The notes beneath the pieces are model-generated. The model was not told where the DNA came from, made no database searches, and was given only the letters and a program-made list of their open reading frames with translations. A program made the translations under genes and the position numbers. Below are positions 53,290-62,489 of a DNA stretch of 64,000 nucleotides, piece after piece (position 1 is the first letter of the stretch; every line of letters begins with the position of its first letter). This stretch comes from JAEUNJ01 sp052035955 (lineage in GTDB: Bacteria > Pseudomonadota > Gammaproteobacteria > Burkholderiales > Rhodocyclaceae). The DNA is taken from the NCBI GenBank assembly GCA_052035955.1, contig JBPOHD010000063.1:37773-101772 (forward strand), written 5' to 3'.

Positions 53290-54321
53290 ATGCGCCTTAC
53301 CCTGCTGCTGCCCGACCTGCTCTGGCCGGCCCAGGCCCTCCGCGACGCCACCGACGACCTTCCCCTGCCTTCCCTGGCCACCCTGCTCGGCCGCGGGTGC
53401 GTGACGGTCGGCACCCCAGCCACGGTCGAGGCATGGCTCGCCGATGCCCTCGGCATGGACATCGCCTCATGGCCGGGCGCGGCCCTGCGCCTGCTCGGTG
53501 CCGGGCAAACCCCGGGCGCCGGATACTGGCTTTGCGCCGATCCGGCGCGCATCGCCTTGACCGCTTCCGGCATGCCCCTCGACGACCCGGCCGACCTTGC
53601 CCTCACGGCAGAGGAGTGCCGGCAATTGCGCCAGGCCCTGGCGCCCCTGTTCGAGGACATCGACGGGGGGCTCGTCGCCACAGCGCCAGGGCACTGGCAT
53701 CTTTGCCTGCCGGGCCCACTCAGGCTCGGCACCACCCCGCTCTCCGAGGCCACCGGCCGGGACGTCAAGGGCCTGTTGCCCGGCGGCGCGGACGCCCGCC
53801 CCTGGCGCGCCCGCCTCAACGAGGCCCAGATCCTCCTCCATGGCCATCCGGTCAACAGGGCCCGGGAGGCCGCCGGGAGGCCCACCGCCAACACGCTCTG
53901 GTTCTGGGGCGAAGGCGCCCTGCCCGCCCCCCTGCGGCCGCGCTGGCGGCGGCTCTTCTGGGATGACCCGCTGGCCGGCGGACTCGCCCGCCTCGGCGGG
54001 ATGGAAGACCCGGGCGCGACGGCGCCCAGGCGCCTCGCCGATCTCCCCGCCGGCGACGGGGCAACGCTGGTCGTCCTCGACCATCTGGCGGCACCGACCC
54101 GCGCCCGCGACGCGCTGGCCTGGCGGGCCGCCCTCGAACGGCTGGAAACGGACTGGTTCCGGCCGCTGCGCGATGAACTGCGCGGCGGAGCCGTCAGCGG
54201 ACTCGAACTCGTCGCCCCTGGCGAGGCCGGCAACCTGCGCCTCGCCCTGGACCGGGGGGACCTGTGGCGCTTCTGGCGCCGCCCCGTCGCCCTGGCCGCC
54301 CTGGCAGAGCGTTTGCCGTGA
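53290..54321 (+). CDS. RpfE-type regulatory/phosphoglycerate mutase-like protein
   Basis: 343 residues. It fits the RpfE-like family that precedes recJ in many betaproteobacteria and xanthomonads, with a starting MRLTLLLPDLLWP and a mid-section EDIDGGLVATAPGHWHLCLP typical of it. The family is distantly related to cofactor-independent phosphoglycerate mutases, but I see no complete active site. Function is not established. It is coupled to recJ by a GTGA overlap. Confidence 0.72.
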   Translation: MRLTLLLPDLLWPAQALRDATDDLPLPSLATLLGRGCVTVGTPATVEAWLADALGMDIASWPGAALRLLGAGQTPGAGYWLCADPARIALTASGMPLDDPADLALTAEECRQLRQALAPLFEDIDGGLVATAPGHWHLCLPGPLRLGTTPLSEATGRDVKGLLPGGADARPWRARLNEAQILLHGHPVNRAREAAGRPTANTLWFWGEGALPAPLRPRWRRLFWDDPLAGGLARLGGMEDPGATAPRRLADLPAGDGATLVVLDHLAAPTRARDALAWRAALERLETDWFRPLRDELRGGAVSGLELVAPGEAGNLRLALDRGDLWRFWRRPVALAALAERLP

Positions 54322-56012
54322 CCCGCATCGTCCAGCGGCCGGTCCCCACCCGCCCCGCCTGGGCCCTGGAACAGGCCGGCGTCGATCCGCTGCTCGCCCG
54401 CCTCTATGCCGCCCGGGGCGTCCGGGAAGCATCCGAACTGGACACGCGGCTCAGCGCCCTGCTGCCGCCGGACCGACTCCTCGGGGCGGCGGCCGCCGCC
54501 GCCCTGCTGGCCGATGCCGTCGCAGCCCGGCGCCGTCTCCTGATCGTCGCCGATTACGACTGCGACGGGGCGACCGCCTGCGCCGTCGGCATCCGGGCCC
54601 TGAGGGCCCTCGGCGCCCAGGTGGACTACCTCGTGCCCAACCGCTTCGAAACCGGCTACGGACTGTCGCCGGAAGTCGTCCGCCTGGCGGCCGACCGGCG
54701 GCCGGAGCTCCTGATTACCGTGGACAACGGCATCGCCAGCGTCGAGGGCGTTGCCGAGGCCCGGCGTCTGGGCATGGCCACCCTGATCACCGACCACCAT
54801 CTGCCCGGTCCGGAACTGCCGGCGGCGGAGGTCATCGTGAACCCCAACCAGCCGGGCTGCCCCTTCCCGAGCAAGGCCCTGGCCGGCGTCGGCGTCATGT
54901 TCTACGTCATGCTGGCCCTGCGTGCCGAATTGCGGCGGCGAGGCACCTTCGCCGTCCAGTCGGAGCCCAATCTCGGCGCCCTCCTCGACCTCGTCGCCTT
55001 GGGTACGGTCGCCGACGTGGTCCCCCTGGATCGCAACAACCGCATCCTCGTGGCCCAGGGCCTGGCGCGCATACGCGAGGGCCGCCTGCAGGCCGGCGTG
55101 GCGGCCCTGTTCCAGGCCGCCGGCCGTGACCCCTCGCGGGCCGGGGGCTTCGACCTGGGTTTCGCCGTCGGCCCGCGCCTCAATGCCGCCGGCCGCCTGG
55201 CCGACATGGCCCTCGGCATCGAATGCCTGATCACCGACGACAGGGGCCGGGCGCTGAATATTGCCCAGGACCTGGACCGACTGAACCGGGAGCGGCGCGC
55301 GATCGAGGCCGACATGCACGACGACGCCGCCATCCTGCTGGACGGCCTCGATCCGGGCAGCAGGGCCAGCCTGTCCCTGTTCGACCCGTCCTGGCACCAG
55401 GGCGTGGTCGGCATCCTGGCCGGACGCGTCAAGGAGCGCCTGCACCGGCCCACCTTCGCCTTCGCCCGCGGCGACGCCGGCGAGCTCAAGGGCTCCGGCC
55501 GCTCCATCCCCGGCCTCCACCTCCGTGACGCCCTGGACCTGGTGGCCAAGCGCCGGCCGGCCCTGTTGAAGCGCTTCGGCGGCCATGCGGCGGCGGCCGG
55601 CGTGACCCTCAGGGAGGCGGACCTGGCGGATTTCGAGGCGGCCTTCGAGGACGTCGCCCGGGAACTGCTGTCGCCGGCCGACCTGGACCGACGCCTGGAA
55701 ACCGACGGCTCCCTGGAAGGCGCCTATCGAACCATTCCCCACGCCCGCCGCCTGCAGGCGGAGGTCTGGGGACAGGCTTTCCCGGCGCCCCTCTTCGCCG
55801 ACACCTTCGAGGTCCTCCAGCAGCGGATCCTGAAGGAACGGCACCTGAAGCTCCAGCTGCGCCGGGATGGCGCCCGCCTGGAGGCCATCCGCTTCAACCA
55901 CAGCGAAGCGGTGCCGGCGAAAATCCATGCCGCATACCGGCTCGACGTCAATGCCTGGAACGGCACCGAGACCCTGCAATTGATGCTGGAGCACTGGGAG
56001 CCGGCCGTATAA
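54318..56012 (+). CDS. recJ: Single-stranded-DNA-specific exonuclease RecJ
   Basis: 564 residues from a GTG overlapping the previous stop. The DHH phosphoesterase motifs are intact: DYDCDGATA, TVDNG, and ITDHHLPG, followed by a DHHA1 domain with SGRSIPGLHLRDAL and GGHAAAAG. RecJ degrades single-stranded DNA 5' to 3' in RecF-pathway recombination and mismatch repair. It lies just before prfB, a common pairing. Confidence 0.96.
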   Translation: MTRIVQRPVPTRPAWALEQAGVDPLLARLYAARGVREASELDTRLSALLPPDRLLGAAAAAALLADAVAARRRLLIVADYDCDGATACAVGIRALRALGAQVDYLVPNRFETGYGLSPEVVRLAADRRPELLITVDNGIASVEGVAEARRLGMATLITDHHLPGPELPAAEVIVNPNQPGCPFPSKALAGVGVMFYVMLALRAELRRRGTFAVQSEPNLGALLDLVALGTVADVVPLDRNNRILVAQGLARIREGRLQAGVAALFQAAGRDPSRAGGFDLGFAVGPRLNAAGRLADMALGIECLITDDRGRALNIAQDLDRLNRERRAIEADMHDDAAILLDGLDPGSRASLSLFDPSWHQGVVGILAGRVKERLHRPTFAFARGDAGELKGSGRSIPGLHLRDALDLVAKRRPALLKRFGGHAAAAGVTLREADLADFEAAFEDVARELLSPADLDRRLETDGSLEGAYRTIPHARRLQAEVWGQAFPAPLFADTFEVLQQRILKERHLKLQLRRDGARLEAIRFNHSEAVPAKIHAAYRLDVNAWNGTETLQLMLEHWEPAV

Positions 56013-56040
56013 TTCCGCGTTTCCCGACGGAACGAACATC

Positions 56041-57145
56041 ATGGAAGCCGAACGCCTGAACGCCATCGCCAACAAAATCGCCGACCTCTCCGGGCGCGGC
56101 GAGCAACTCCGGAGGTATCTTTGACTTCGCTGCCAAGGCAGCCAAGCTCGAGGAGATAGACCGGGAACTGGAAGACCCGAAGGTCTGGGACAACGCCCAG
56201 CGCGCCCAGGACCTGGGCAAGGAGAAGAAGACCCTGGAGGCCGTGGTCCTGGTCCTGCGGCGGGTCGAGGGACGGCTGAAGGACACCGGCGAACTGTTCG
56301 AACTGGCCCGTTCCGAGGAGGACGAGGACACCGTCGGGGCGGTGGAATCCGACCTCGCCGGGATCGAACAGGAAGTGGCGGACCTGGAGTTCCGCCGCAT
56401 GTTCTCCAACCCTGCGGACCCGAACAACTGCTTCATCGACATCCAGGCCGGCGCCGGCGGCACGGAGGCCTGCGACTGGGCCTCGATGCTGCTGCGCCAG
56501 TACCTCAAGTACTGCGAGCGCAAGGGCTTCAAGGCCGAGATGCTGGAGCAGACCGACGGCGACGTGGCCGGGATCCGCAGCGCCTCGATCAAGGTCGAGG
56601 GCGAATATGCCTACGGCTTCCTGCGCACGGAGACCGGCGTGCACCGCCTGGTCCGCAAGAGCCCCTTCGACTCGTCCGGAGGCCGCCACACCTCCTTCGC
56701 CAGCCTGTTCGTCTATCCGGAGGTGGACGACTCCATCGAGGTGGAGATCAATCCGGCCGACCTGCGCATCGACACCTTCCGGGCCTCCGGGGCCGGCGGC
56801 CAGCACATCAACAAGACCGACTCGGCCATCCGCATCACCCATGTCCCCACCGGCATCGTCGTCCAATGCCAGAACGACCGCTCCCAGCACCGCAACAAGG
56901 CCGAGGCAATGACCATGCTGAAATCCCGGCTCTACGAGGCCGAGCTGCGCAAGCGGCAGGCCGAGGCGGACAAGCTGGAGGCGAGCAAGACGGACGTGGG
57001 CTGGGGCCACCAGATTCGCAGCTACGTGCTCGACCAGAGCCGCATCAAGGACCTCCGCACCAACGTGGAAATCTCCAATACCCAGAAGGTTCTCGACGGC
57101 GACCTGGATCCCTTCATCGAGGCCAGCCTTAAGCAGGGCGTCTGA
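56041..57145 (+). CDS. prfB: Peptide chain release factor 2 with programmed +1 frameshift
   Basis: The reading frame is 56041-56121 then, after skipping base 56122, 56123-57145, giving 367 residues (E. coli RF2 has 365). The shift site is classic: an internal Shine-Dalgarno-like GGAGG, then TAT CTT TGA C, so an in-frame UGA at 56122 controls RF2 level. The second frame carries the anticodon-like SPFD motif and GGQ in [11 protein letters not shown]2 ends translation at UGA and UAA. The frame break is natural regulation, not a sequencing error. Confidence 0.96.
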
Positions 57146-57224
57146 CGCACACGCATGGTTCCGTCCATCCGCCCCGCGCAATGAAATCCGCCGGCCACGC
57201 CATGCCTTGCGGCAGCAGTTTGTC

Positions 57225-57255
57225 CCACCCCTCCGCGCCACCCGGCGCGGGGTGG
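57225..57255 (+). other. Hairpin after prfB
   Basis: CCACCCC, a TCC bulge and GCGCC pair with GGCGC and GGGGTGG around an ACCC loop. There is no T-run, so it may stabilise an RNA end rather than terminate. It lies in the 177-base gap between prfB and the SMC operon; nothing else is seen there. Confidence 0.3.
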
Positions 57256-57322
57256 CGAGGGTCCGGCTTGCTGCGATCGAAGCTCGGCGACCGCGCGGCA
57301 GTGGGTATTGCGGACTGACGCC

Positions 57323-58594
57323 ATGGCCGCGCCGCCAGATCGCGACCCGCTGGGGGACTTCCTGGTGCGTGGCGTCGAAGCCGGCGACATCCCGGCGCTG
57401 CACGCGCTGCTGTCGGCGCGCCCGGTCATCGCCACCTTCATCGCCCTGTTCCGGGGCGGCGACGAGGAAGTCCTCGTCCGCCTGGGCGTGCTGCGGGAGA
57501 TCGGCGCACGCGCAGAGGCCCCCCACTGGTCGCCGCGCGAACTCGAAGCCCGTTTCGCCTGGCTCGATCCCGTCAAGCTGGACACCGTTCTCAAGCGCCT
57601 GCGCGAACACGAACTGCTCGTCTGGGATAACGAAACCCGCCTGTATGGCCTCGCGCCGGCCGGCCGCATCGCCTTGGCGGCACTGGATCAGATGCTGGCC
57701 TTCGCTGCCGAGGAAGATGCGGGCCTCGGATATCTGGTCGCCCAGGTCGCCGCCGGCGGCGCCGTCGGCAAGCTGACGCCCGACAACCTGCGCCACCTGC
57801 TGGCGCGGCTTGCGGAACTGAAGGAGGAGTTTTCCACCGCCGTCGCCTCCGGTTCGGAATTTCGCCTGCGCGCCGCCCAGGAAAAGCTCGAATCGGTCTG
57901 GAAATGGATGGAAAAGGGCACCCAGGTGATCGGCGCCCTGTCCTCCGAAGGCTTCGAAGACGACACCTGGCGCCTGGCCCAGGAGATCGGCGCCCGGCAG
58001 TCCGAAATCATGCGCATGGCCTCGGTATTCCAGCGCGAACTGGCCGCCATTGCGCGCCAGCGGGTACATCTCGCCGAAGGCGGCATCACCACCTCGGAGG
58101 TCGCTGCCTGGCTGCGCAGCCTCGATGCGGAGGCGCTCTGCGCCCTGGGGCAGGACGGGCTGGCCTGGATTCCCGAATCGGTCTTCGTGCTGCCCGACGT
58201 GGCCATCGACATTGCGGAGGCGGAACTGGTCGAGCGCCACCGCACCGACCGCCGGCCCTCCGTGCTGCCGCCGCCGGCGACCGCCCGGCGGGTTGCCGAC
58301 GCGCTGCTCGAACCGCCGCCGGAATTCGCCGCCCTGCTGCGCTCCCTGGCCGCCATCGACACCCCCACGCCGGTGGCCGATGCCGTGGTCGGCGACGGCT
58401 TCCGCGCCGCCTCCTACCGCCTGTCGCTGCTGCCCTTTCTGGGCGAAGCCAATGTCGATCCCGAACTGGCGCCCCTGGCCGGCCTGCCGCTGACCCTGGT
58501 CTGGGACAGGACGGCAGCCCTCGCCCCCGTCGGACGCGCCGAAGTCGCCGCCATGACGCCCGGTGTCCTCAATCCCCCACCGGCTGGCTCCTGA
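57323..58594 (+). CDS. Kleisin-like winged-helix subunit of an SMC complex
   Basis: 423 residues from the ATG; a TTG at 57308 is in frame. I do not recognise a named family, but order and size match MksF/JetA (the kleisin of MksBEF and Wadjet complexes). Visible features are an N-terminal winged-helix-like part (LDPVKLDTVLKRLREHELLVWDNETRLYGLAP), a helical middle (about 130-250) and a C-terminal winged-helix-like part with TSEVAAWLRSLDAEALCALG. The stop overlaps the next start (TGATG), so the three genes are coupled. Kleisin function is inferred from the context of the downstream SMC ATPase. Confidence 0.65.
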   Translation: MAAPPDRDPLGDFLVRGVEAGDIPALHALLSARPVIATFIALFRGGDEEVLVRLGVLREIGARAEAPHWSPRELEARFAWLDPVKLDTVLKRLREHELLVWDNETRLYGLAPAGRIALAALDQMLAFAAEEDAGLGYLVAQVAAGGAVGKLTPDNLRHLLARLAELKEEFSTAVASGSEFRLRAAQEKLESVWKWMEKGTQVIGALSSEGFEDDTWRLAQEIGARQSEIMRMASVFQRELAAIARQRVHLAEGGITTSEVAAWLRSLDAEALCALGQDGLAWIPESVFVLPDVAIDIAEAELVERHRTDRRPSVLPPPATARRVADALLEPPPEFAALLRSLAAIDTPTPVADAVVGDGFRAASYRLSLLPFLGEANVDPELAPLAGLPLTLVWDRTAALAPVGRAEVAAMTPGVLNPPPAGS

Positions 58595-59241
58595 TGGACG
58601 CGTCGCGGCTGATCGCCCGCCTGCTCGCCCATCGCGTCCTGCCCCGGAAGGATCGCGAGGTCCTGCGCATGCTCACCGATGACGGCCTGCGCAACGAGGT
58701 CGAGGCGCGGCTGGCCGGCTGCGGCCTGCGCCTGCTCGACCACCCGTATGCCGACCATGTCGCGTTGGCTCTGGCCCGCGATGCCGAGAACCCGGTCTTC
58801 GAGACCGATGCGGAATGGCTGGCGAGCAATGTCGGCCTGCCGCGCGACACCGTTGCCCTCCTGGTGCTGTTGTGGGCGCTCATCATTCTGCCCAAGCGCG
58901 AGCGCCAGGTGGCGGGCGTCGACGTCGAAGGCCAGGGCGAAATGTTCGGTGGCACAGCCCGCAAGGCCCACCCCGAAGTGTCGGTCGGCATCGCCGAAGC
59001 CACGCTGTTCGAAGACTACGGCAAGCATCTCGGCGGCAAGGCCCGCGTCAATATGAGCCTGGGCACGCTGGCCCGTCTCGGCTTCATCGAAAGGCGCCAG
59101 AAGACCATCGCCGAAGGCCCCCTGCTCGACCTCGCTTTCGACTATGCCGAAATCGCACCCCGCATCCTGCAGGGCACCCTGTCCGTCGTCCTGAAGCATC
59201 GCGCGGCGGCCGCCGACCTGACGGGACCGGAGGGCGACTGA
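58594..59241 (+). CDS. Kite-like small winged-helix subunit of an SMC complex
   Basis: 215 residues. It overlaps the genes on both sides by TGATG junctions. Secondary structure is largely helical with winged-helix-like strand pairs (FLPKRERQVAGV-type turn, LARLGFIERRQKTIAEGPLLDLAFDYAEI). Size and place match MksE/JetB (DUF4194-like) in MksFEB and JetABC, where such a kite protein bridges kleisin and SMC. Family membership is inferred from gene order; direct sequence similarity is not obvious to me. Confidence 0.62.
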   Translation: MDASRLIARLLAHRVLPRKDREVLRMLTDDGLRNEVEARLAGCGLRLLDHPYADHVALALARDAENPVFETDAEWLASNVGLPRDTVALLVLLWALIILPKRERQVAGVDVEGQGEMFGGTARKAHPEVSVGIAEATLFEDYGKHLGGKARVNMSLGTLARLGFIERRQKTIAEGPLLDLAFDYAEIAPRILQGTLSVVLKHRAAAADLTGPEGD

Positions 59242-62018
59242 TGTTCCGCTTCCAAACCCTGGAAGTCGTCCACTGGGATTATTGGCAACGGGTGGAACTG
59301 CCGCTCGATGCCGCCATCGTCACCATCGTCGGCCCCAACGGCTCGGGCAAGACCACCCTCCTCGACGCCCTGCGCACCCTGCTGGCGCTCGAATGCTCCG
59401 GCCAGGGAACACGCCGCCGCGACTACAAGCGCTACGTGCGCCGCAACGGCGAGGACTTCGCCTGGTTGCGGGCGGTGGTGGACAACCGGCGGCTCCCCAA
59501 TGGCCGCCGCCCCTTCTGGCCGCCCCACCAGGAAGACCTCGTCACCCTCGCCTGCCGCATCGAGAAGAAGGGCGGCGACTGGACGCGCAGCTATTTCCTC
59601 GCCGGCAACGATGTGGCCATCGACGCCATCGAAAAGGAGGGCCAGGCCTACGGCGTCCGCGACTGGCGCCAGCTCATGCAGCAGGCCGGACTCACCCCCG
59701 CCCTCGCCCGCGTGCTGTCCCTCGAACAGGGCCAGACGGACAAGCTGTGCGAGCTCTCGCCCAAGGAACTGCTCGACCTCGTCTTCCAGGTCTTCGGCGA
59801 CAAGGAAACCCTGGACCGCTATGCCGAGGCACGCGGGCACCAGGACGCCGTGGCGCGGGAACTCGTCGCCATGGAGGGGCAACTGGCCCGCATCGGCGAC
59901 CGCCTTTCGGAATTCGAACGTAAGGTCAATCGTTTCGTCGAGTGGCGGGAACTCAAGAAGGAAGCCCAGGAACTGCTTGCCGAAGTCCGCCCCCGGCTTG
60001 AATACCACCTCCTCGGCGAATCCATACGCGGCGGCCGGCTCAAGCTCGGCGGCGACCGGAAGGAGTGGCGGCGCAAGCGCCTGGAGCGGGACCACAAGCA
60101 GACGCGCCAACAGGAACTGGAAGCCGCGTTCGCCAGGGCCGAGGCCGACCGGCTTGCCGCCGATACGCGGGAAAAGGATGCCTACAGTGCCGCCTCCAGG
60201 GCGCTCGAAGCCAGGACGCGCTGGGCCACCCGGCTCGAAGCGCGCGCACGCCTGATCGACGCCGCCGCCCGGGCCGGCGGCGATCCGGTCGCCGACCAGC
60301 AGGCGCTGGAAAAGGCGGAAGGCGAACGCGCCGAACTCATGGTCCGGGTGGCCGGCCTGCGCCAGGAACTCGGCGACATGCGCCGCATGCGCGACCTGCT
60401 GCTCGAAGGCAAGCGCGCCGATCCGGCCGACGTCACGGCCTTTCGCCACGCCCTGGAAGAAGCCGGCATCGGCCACGCGCTGCTCTCGGAACTCGTCGGC
60501 ATCGAAGATGCCACATGGCAGACCGCCATCGAAGCCGTACTGGCACCCTTTGCCCAGGTGGTGCTGCTGGCCCGCGAACGGGATGCGGAAACCGCCTTCG
60601 CCCTCGGCGAGAAGCTGCGCTACCGCCATTTCGTCGTCCCCGACTGCAGCCTGGCGCCGACGGCGACACCGGGTTCCCTGCTGGAGGTCGTGCGCCTGAA
60701 CGGTCCGGTACCGGAATGGATCACGCGCCTGCTCGACCGCACCCGGCGCGTCGAAGATGTCCATGCCGGCAGCCGCCTGCCCCGCGCCCAGGACTGGGTG
60801 ACGCGCCAGGGCTACCTGCGCGAACTGCGCGGCGGACGCCATGCCAGTCCCGTCGCGCCCCAGTTCGGTGCCGCCCGGCTGGCCGAACTCGAGCGCCGCG
60901 TCGCCGAACTGGAGCGGCAACTGGCGCCCCTCGACGAACGCACCCACACCCTCGACGGCACCATCGCCGGCCTGCGCCTGAAACTGTCCGGCATCGACGC
61001 CGGCCGCGAACTGGCGGCGCGGGCGGACGAATTCGCCCGCTACGAAGCGGAGCATGCAACGGCGAAAGCCACCCACGACGCCGCCGTCGACGGCGTCAAC
61101 GCCGCCTTCGGCCACCGCCAGGGCTGCGACGCGGCCTTGCAGCACGCGCGCGGCCGCCGCGACGAGAATGCGGCGGAAATCCGCCAACTCGCCAACGAGA
61201 TGACCCGCCTTGAGAACCGGGACGCGCGGCGCGAACAGGCCAACCGCCTCCTCGACTGGCGGCGCATCACCCGTCGCCTGGCGCCCGCCTGGCGGGAACC
61301 CCAGGCCAACCAGCAACTGGCGCAGAAGTGGGAGAGTCCCCGCGCCGTCGAACGCCGCATCGAGGAGATCGAGCGGCGCTTCCAGACGGAAACCTGGGAG
61401 ACCGACGAAACCGTCGTCGCCCTGCGCGACAAGCTGCGCGACGACCGTGCCCAGCAGGAAAGGGAAGTGGCCGAACGCCGCCGCGACAACGACATGGCCC
61501 GCGCCCATACCGACGCCGCGCGGGAGGAATACGTCAAGGTGCTGCGCCACACGGCCGGCCGCTATGCCCGCAACCTGCGCCAACTGGGCGACATGGCCGG
61601 CGTCAAGGTCGACGCGGAACCGCCGCCCCTCGCCGCCGACGACGCCAGCCTGCACCAGGCCGGCCTCGCCGTGCGCTTCGCCTTCGACGACAAGGGCTAC
61701 GCCGGCATGAACGACGCCGACGCCTCCGGCGGCCAGCAGGTCGTCAAGTCCCTGATCCTGCTGGTGGCCCTGATGATGGAGGAATCGCGCCCCGGCGGCT
61801 TCGTCTTCGTGGACGAGCCCTTCGCCCATCTGGACATCGTGAATATCGAACGGGTTTCCGCCTTCCTCAAGGCCACCCGCGCCCAGTACCTGCTGACCAC
61901 GCCGGTCACCCACAACGTCGGCGTCTATGACCCGGCCTTCATCACCCTGGTCACCGCCAAGAAACGCCCCCAGGAAGCCTGGGCGCCGCGCATCGGCGTG
62001 GTGGTAAGGGAAACGTGA
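59241..62018 (+). CDS. SMC-type ATPase (MksB/JetC-like)
   Basis: 925 residues. Walker A GPNGSGKTT at 31-39 and Walker B GGFVFVDEPF near 852 form the head. The signature motif reads ASGGQQ near 827 rather than LSGGE. Two coiled-coil stretches rich in Glu, Arg and Ala (about 180-390 and 535-760) flank a hinge-like globular part (about 395-500, GHALLSELVGIEDATWQTAIEAVL). The length is near that of MksB. It could be a condensin that compacts DNA or, like Wadjet, a defence ATPase that excludes plasmids. Confidence 0.82.
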   Translation: MFRFQTLEVVHWDYWQRVELPLDAAIVTIVGPNGSGKTTLLDALRTLLALECSGQGTRRRDYKRYVRRNGEDFAWLRAVVDNRRLPNGRRPFWPPHQEDLVTLACRIEKKGGDWTRSYFLAGNDVAIDAIEKEGQAYGVRDWRQLMQQAGLTPALARVLSLEQGQTDKLCELSPKELLDLVFQVFGDKETLDRYAEARGHQDAVARELVAMEGQLARIGDRLSEFERKVNRFVEWRELKKEAQELLAEVRPRLEYHLLGESIRGGRLKLGGDRKEWRRKRLERDHKQTRQQELEAAFARAEADRLAADTREKDAYSAASRALEARTRWATRLEARARLIDAAARAGGDPVADQQALEKAEGERAELMVRVAGLRQELGDMRRMRDLLLEGKRADPADVTAFRHALEEAGIGHALLSELVGIEDATWQTAIEAVLAPFAQVVLLARERDAETAFALGEKLRYRHFVVPDCSLAPTATPGSLLEVVRLNGPVPEWITRLLDRTRRVEDVHAGSRLPRAQDWVTRQGYLRELRGGRHASPVAPQFGAARLAELERRVAELERQLAPLDERTHTLDGTIAGLRLKLSGIDAGRELAARADEFARYEAEHATAKATHDAAVDGVNAAFGHRQGCDAALQHARGRRDENAAEIRQLANEMTRLENRDARREQANRLLDWRRITRRLAPAWREPQANQQLAQKWESPRAVERRIEEIERRFQTETWETDETVVALRDKLRDDRAQQEREVAERRRDNDMARAHTDAAREEYVKVLRHTAGRYARNLRQLGDMAGVKVDAEPPPLAADDASLHQAGLAVRFAFDDKGYAGMNDADASGGQQVVKSLILLVALMMEESRPGGFVFVDEPFAHLDIVNIERVSAFLKATRAQYLLTTPVTHNVGVYDPAFITLVTAKKRPQEAWAPRIGVVVRET

Positions 62019-62082
62019 CAAAATGCGGGGCGCAAGGGACCTGCCTTGCCGAAGGCATGGAGTCGGATTGTTTTGAGGAGGC

Positions 62083-62301
62083 ATGAACATGAGCGGAACC
62101 TTCACGGCCATCGTCAAGCAAGAAGGCGGCTGGTGGATCGGCTGGATCGAGGAAGTTCCCGGCGTGAACTGCCAGGAAGCGACCCGCGAGGAACTGGTCG
62201 ATAGCCTGCGGACCGGCCTGCTGGAAGCCATCGATCTGAACCGCGAGGACGCATTGCGTACAGCGGGAACCAATTTCACCGAAGAAGCCATCGCGCTATG
62301 A
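62083..62301 (+). CDS. hicB: HicB-like antitoxin
   Basis: 72 residues with the short HicB fold: FTAIVKQEGGWWIGWIEEVPGVNCQEAT, the strand pair that HicB shares with UPF0150 proteins. It has no C-terminal DNA-binding domain, so it is a minimal HicB. GAGGAGG precedes the start. It overlaps hicA by four bases (ATGA). The order antitoxin then toxin is less common than hicA-hicB but known. Confidence 0.85.
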   Translation: MNMSGTFTAIVKQEGGWWIGWIEEVPGVNCQEATREELVDSLRTGLLEAIDLNREDALRTAGTNFTEEAIAL

Positions 62302-62486
62302 AGCGAGAGGCCCTGCTGCGCTATTTGCGACAGCAAGGCTGCGAACTGATCCGGGAAGGCGGCCGCCATTCATGGTGGGGCAATCCCGCGACCAACCGTC
62401 GTTCCTCGGTACCGCGACATACCGAAATCGTCGATCTCCTGGCGGTGAAGATTTGCAAGGATCTCGGCATTCCACCGATCAAGTAA
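62298..62486 (+). CDS. hicA: HicA-like mRNA interferase toxin
   Basis: 62 residues of the double-stranded RNA-binding-like fold. The catalytic His24 lies in GGRHSWW and the typical YLRQQGCELIREGG N-terminus is present. The C-terminus DLLAVKICKDLGIP fits HicA. HicA cleaves mRNA when free of HicB. It directly follows HicB and stops three bases before the next ORF. Confidence 0.87.
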   Translation: MKREALLRYLRQQGCELIREGGRHSWWGNPATNRRSSVPRHTEIVDLLAVKICKDLGIPPIK

Positions 62487-62489
62487 TCC

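Noticed and set aside
53277..56075. A 932-codon minus-strand frame over rpfE and recJ
   Set aside because: Shadow of recJ, whose DHH motifs fix the true strand.
57323..62018. Calling the SMC operon a complete Wadjet defence system
   Set aside because: JetD is not seen and the first two proteins are not clearly DUF3375 and DUF4194, so only a condensin-like assignment is supported.
59142..62369. A 1075-codon minus-strand frame over the SMC gene
   Set aside because: Antisense to a protein with intact Walker A, Walker B and coiled coils.
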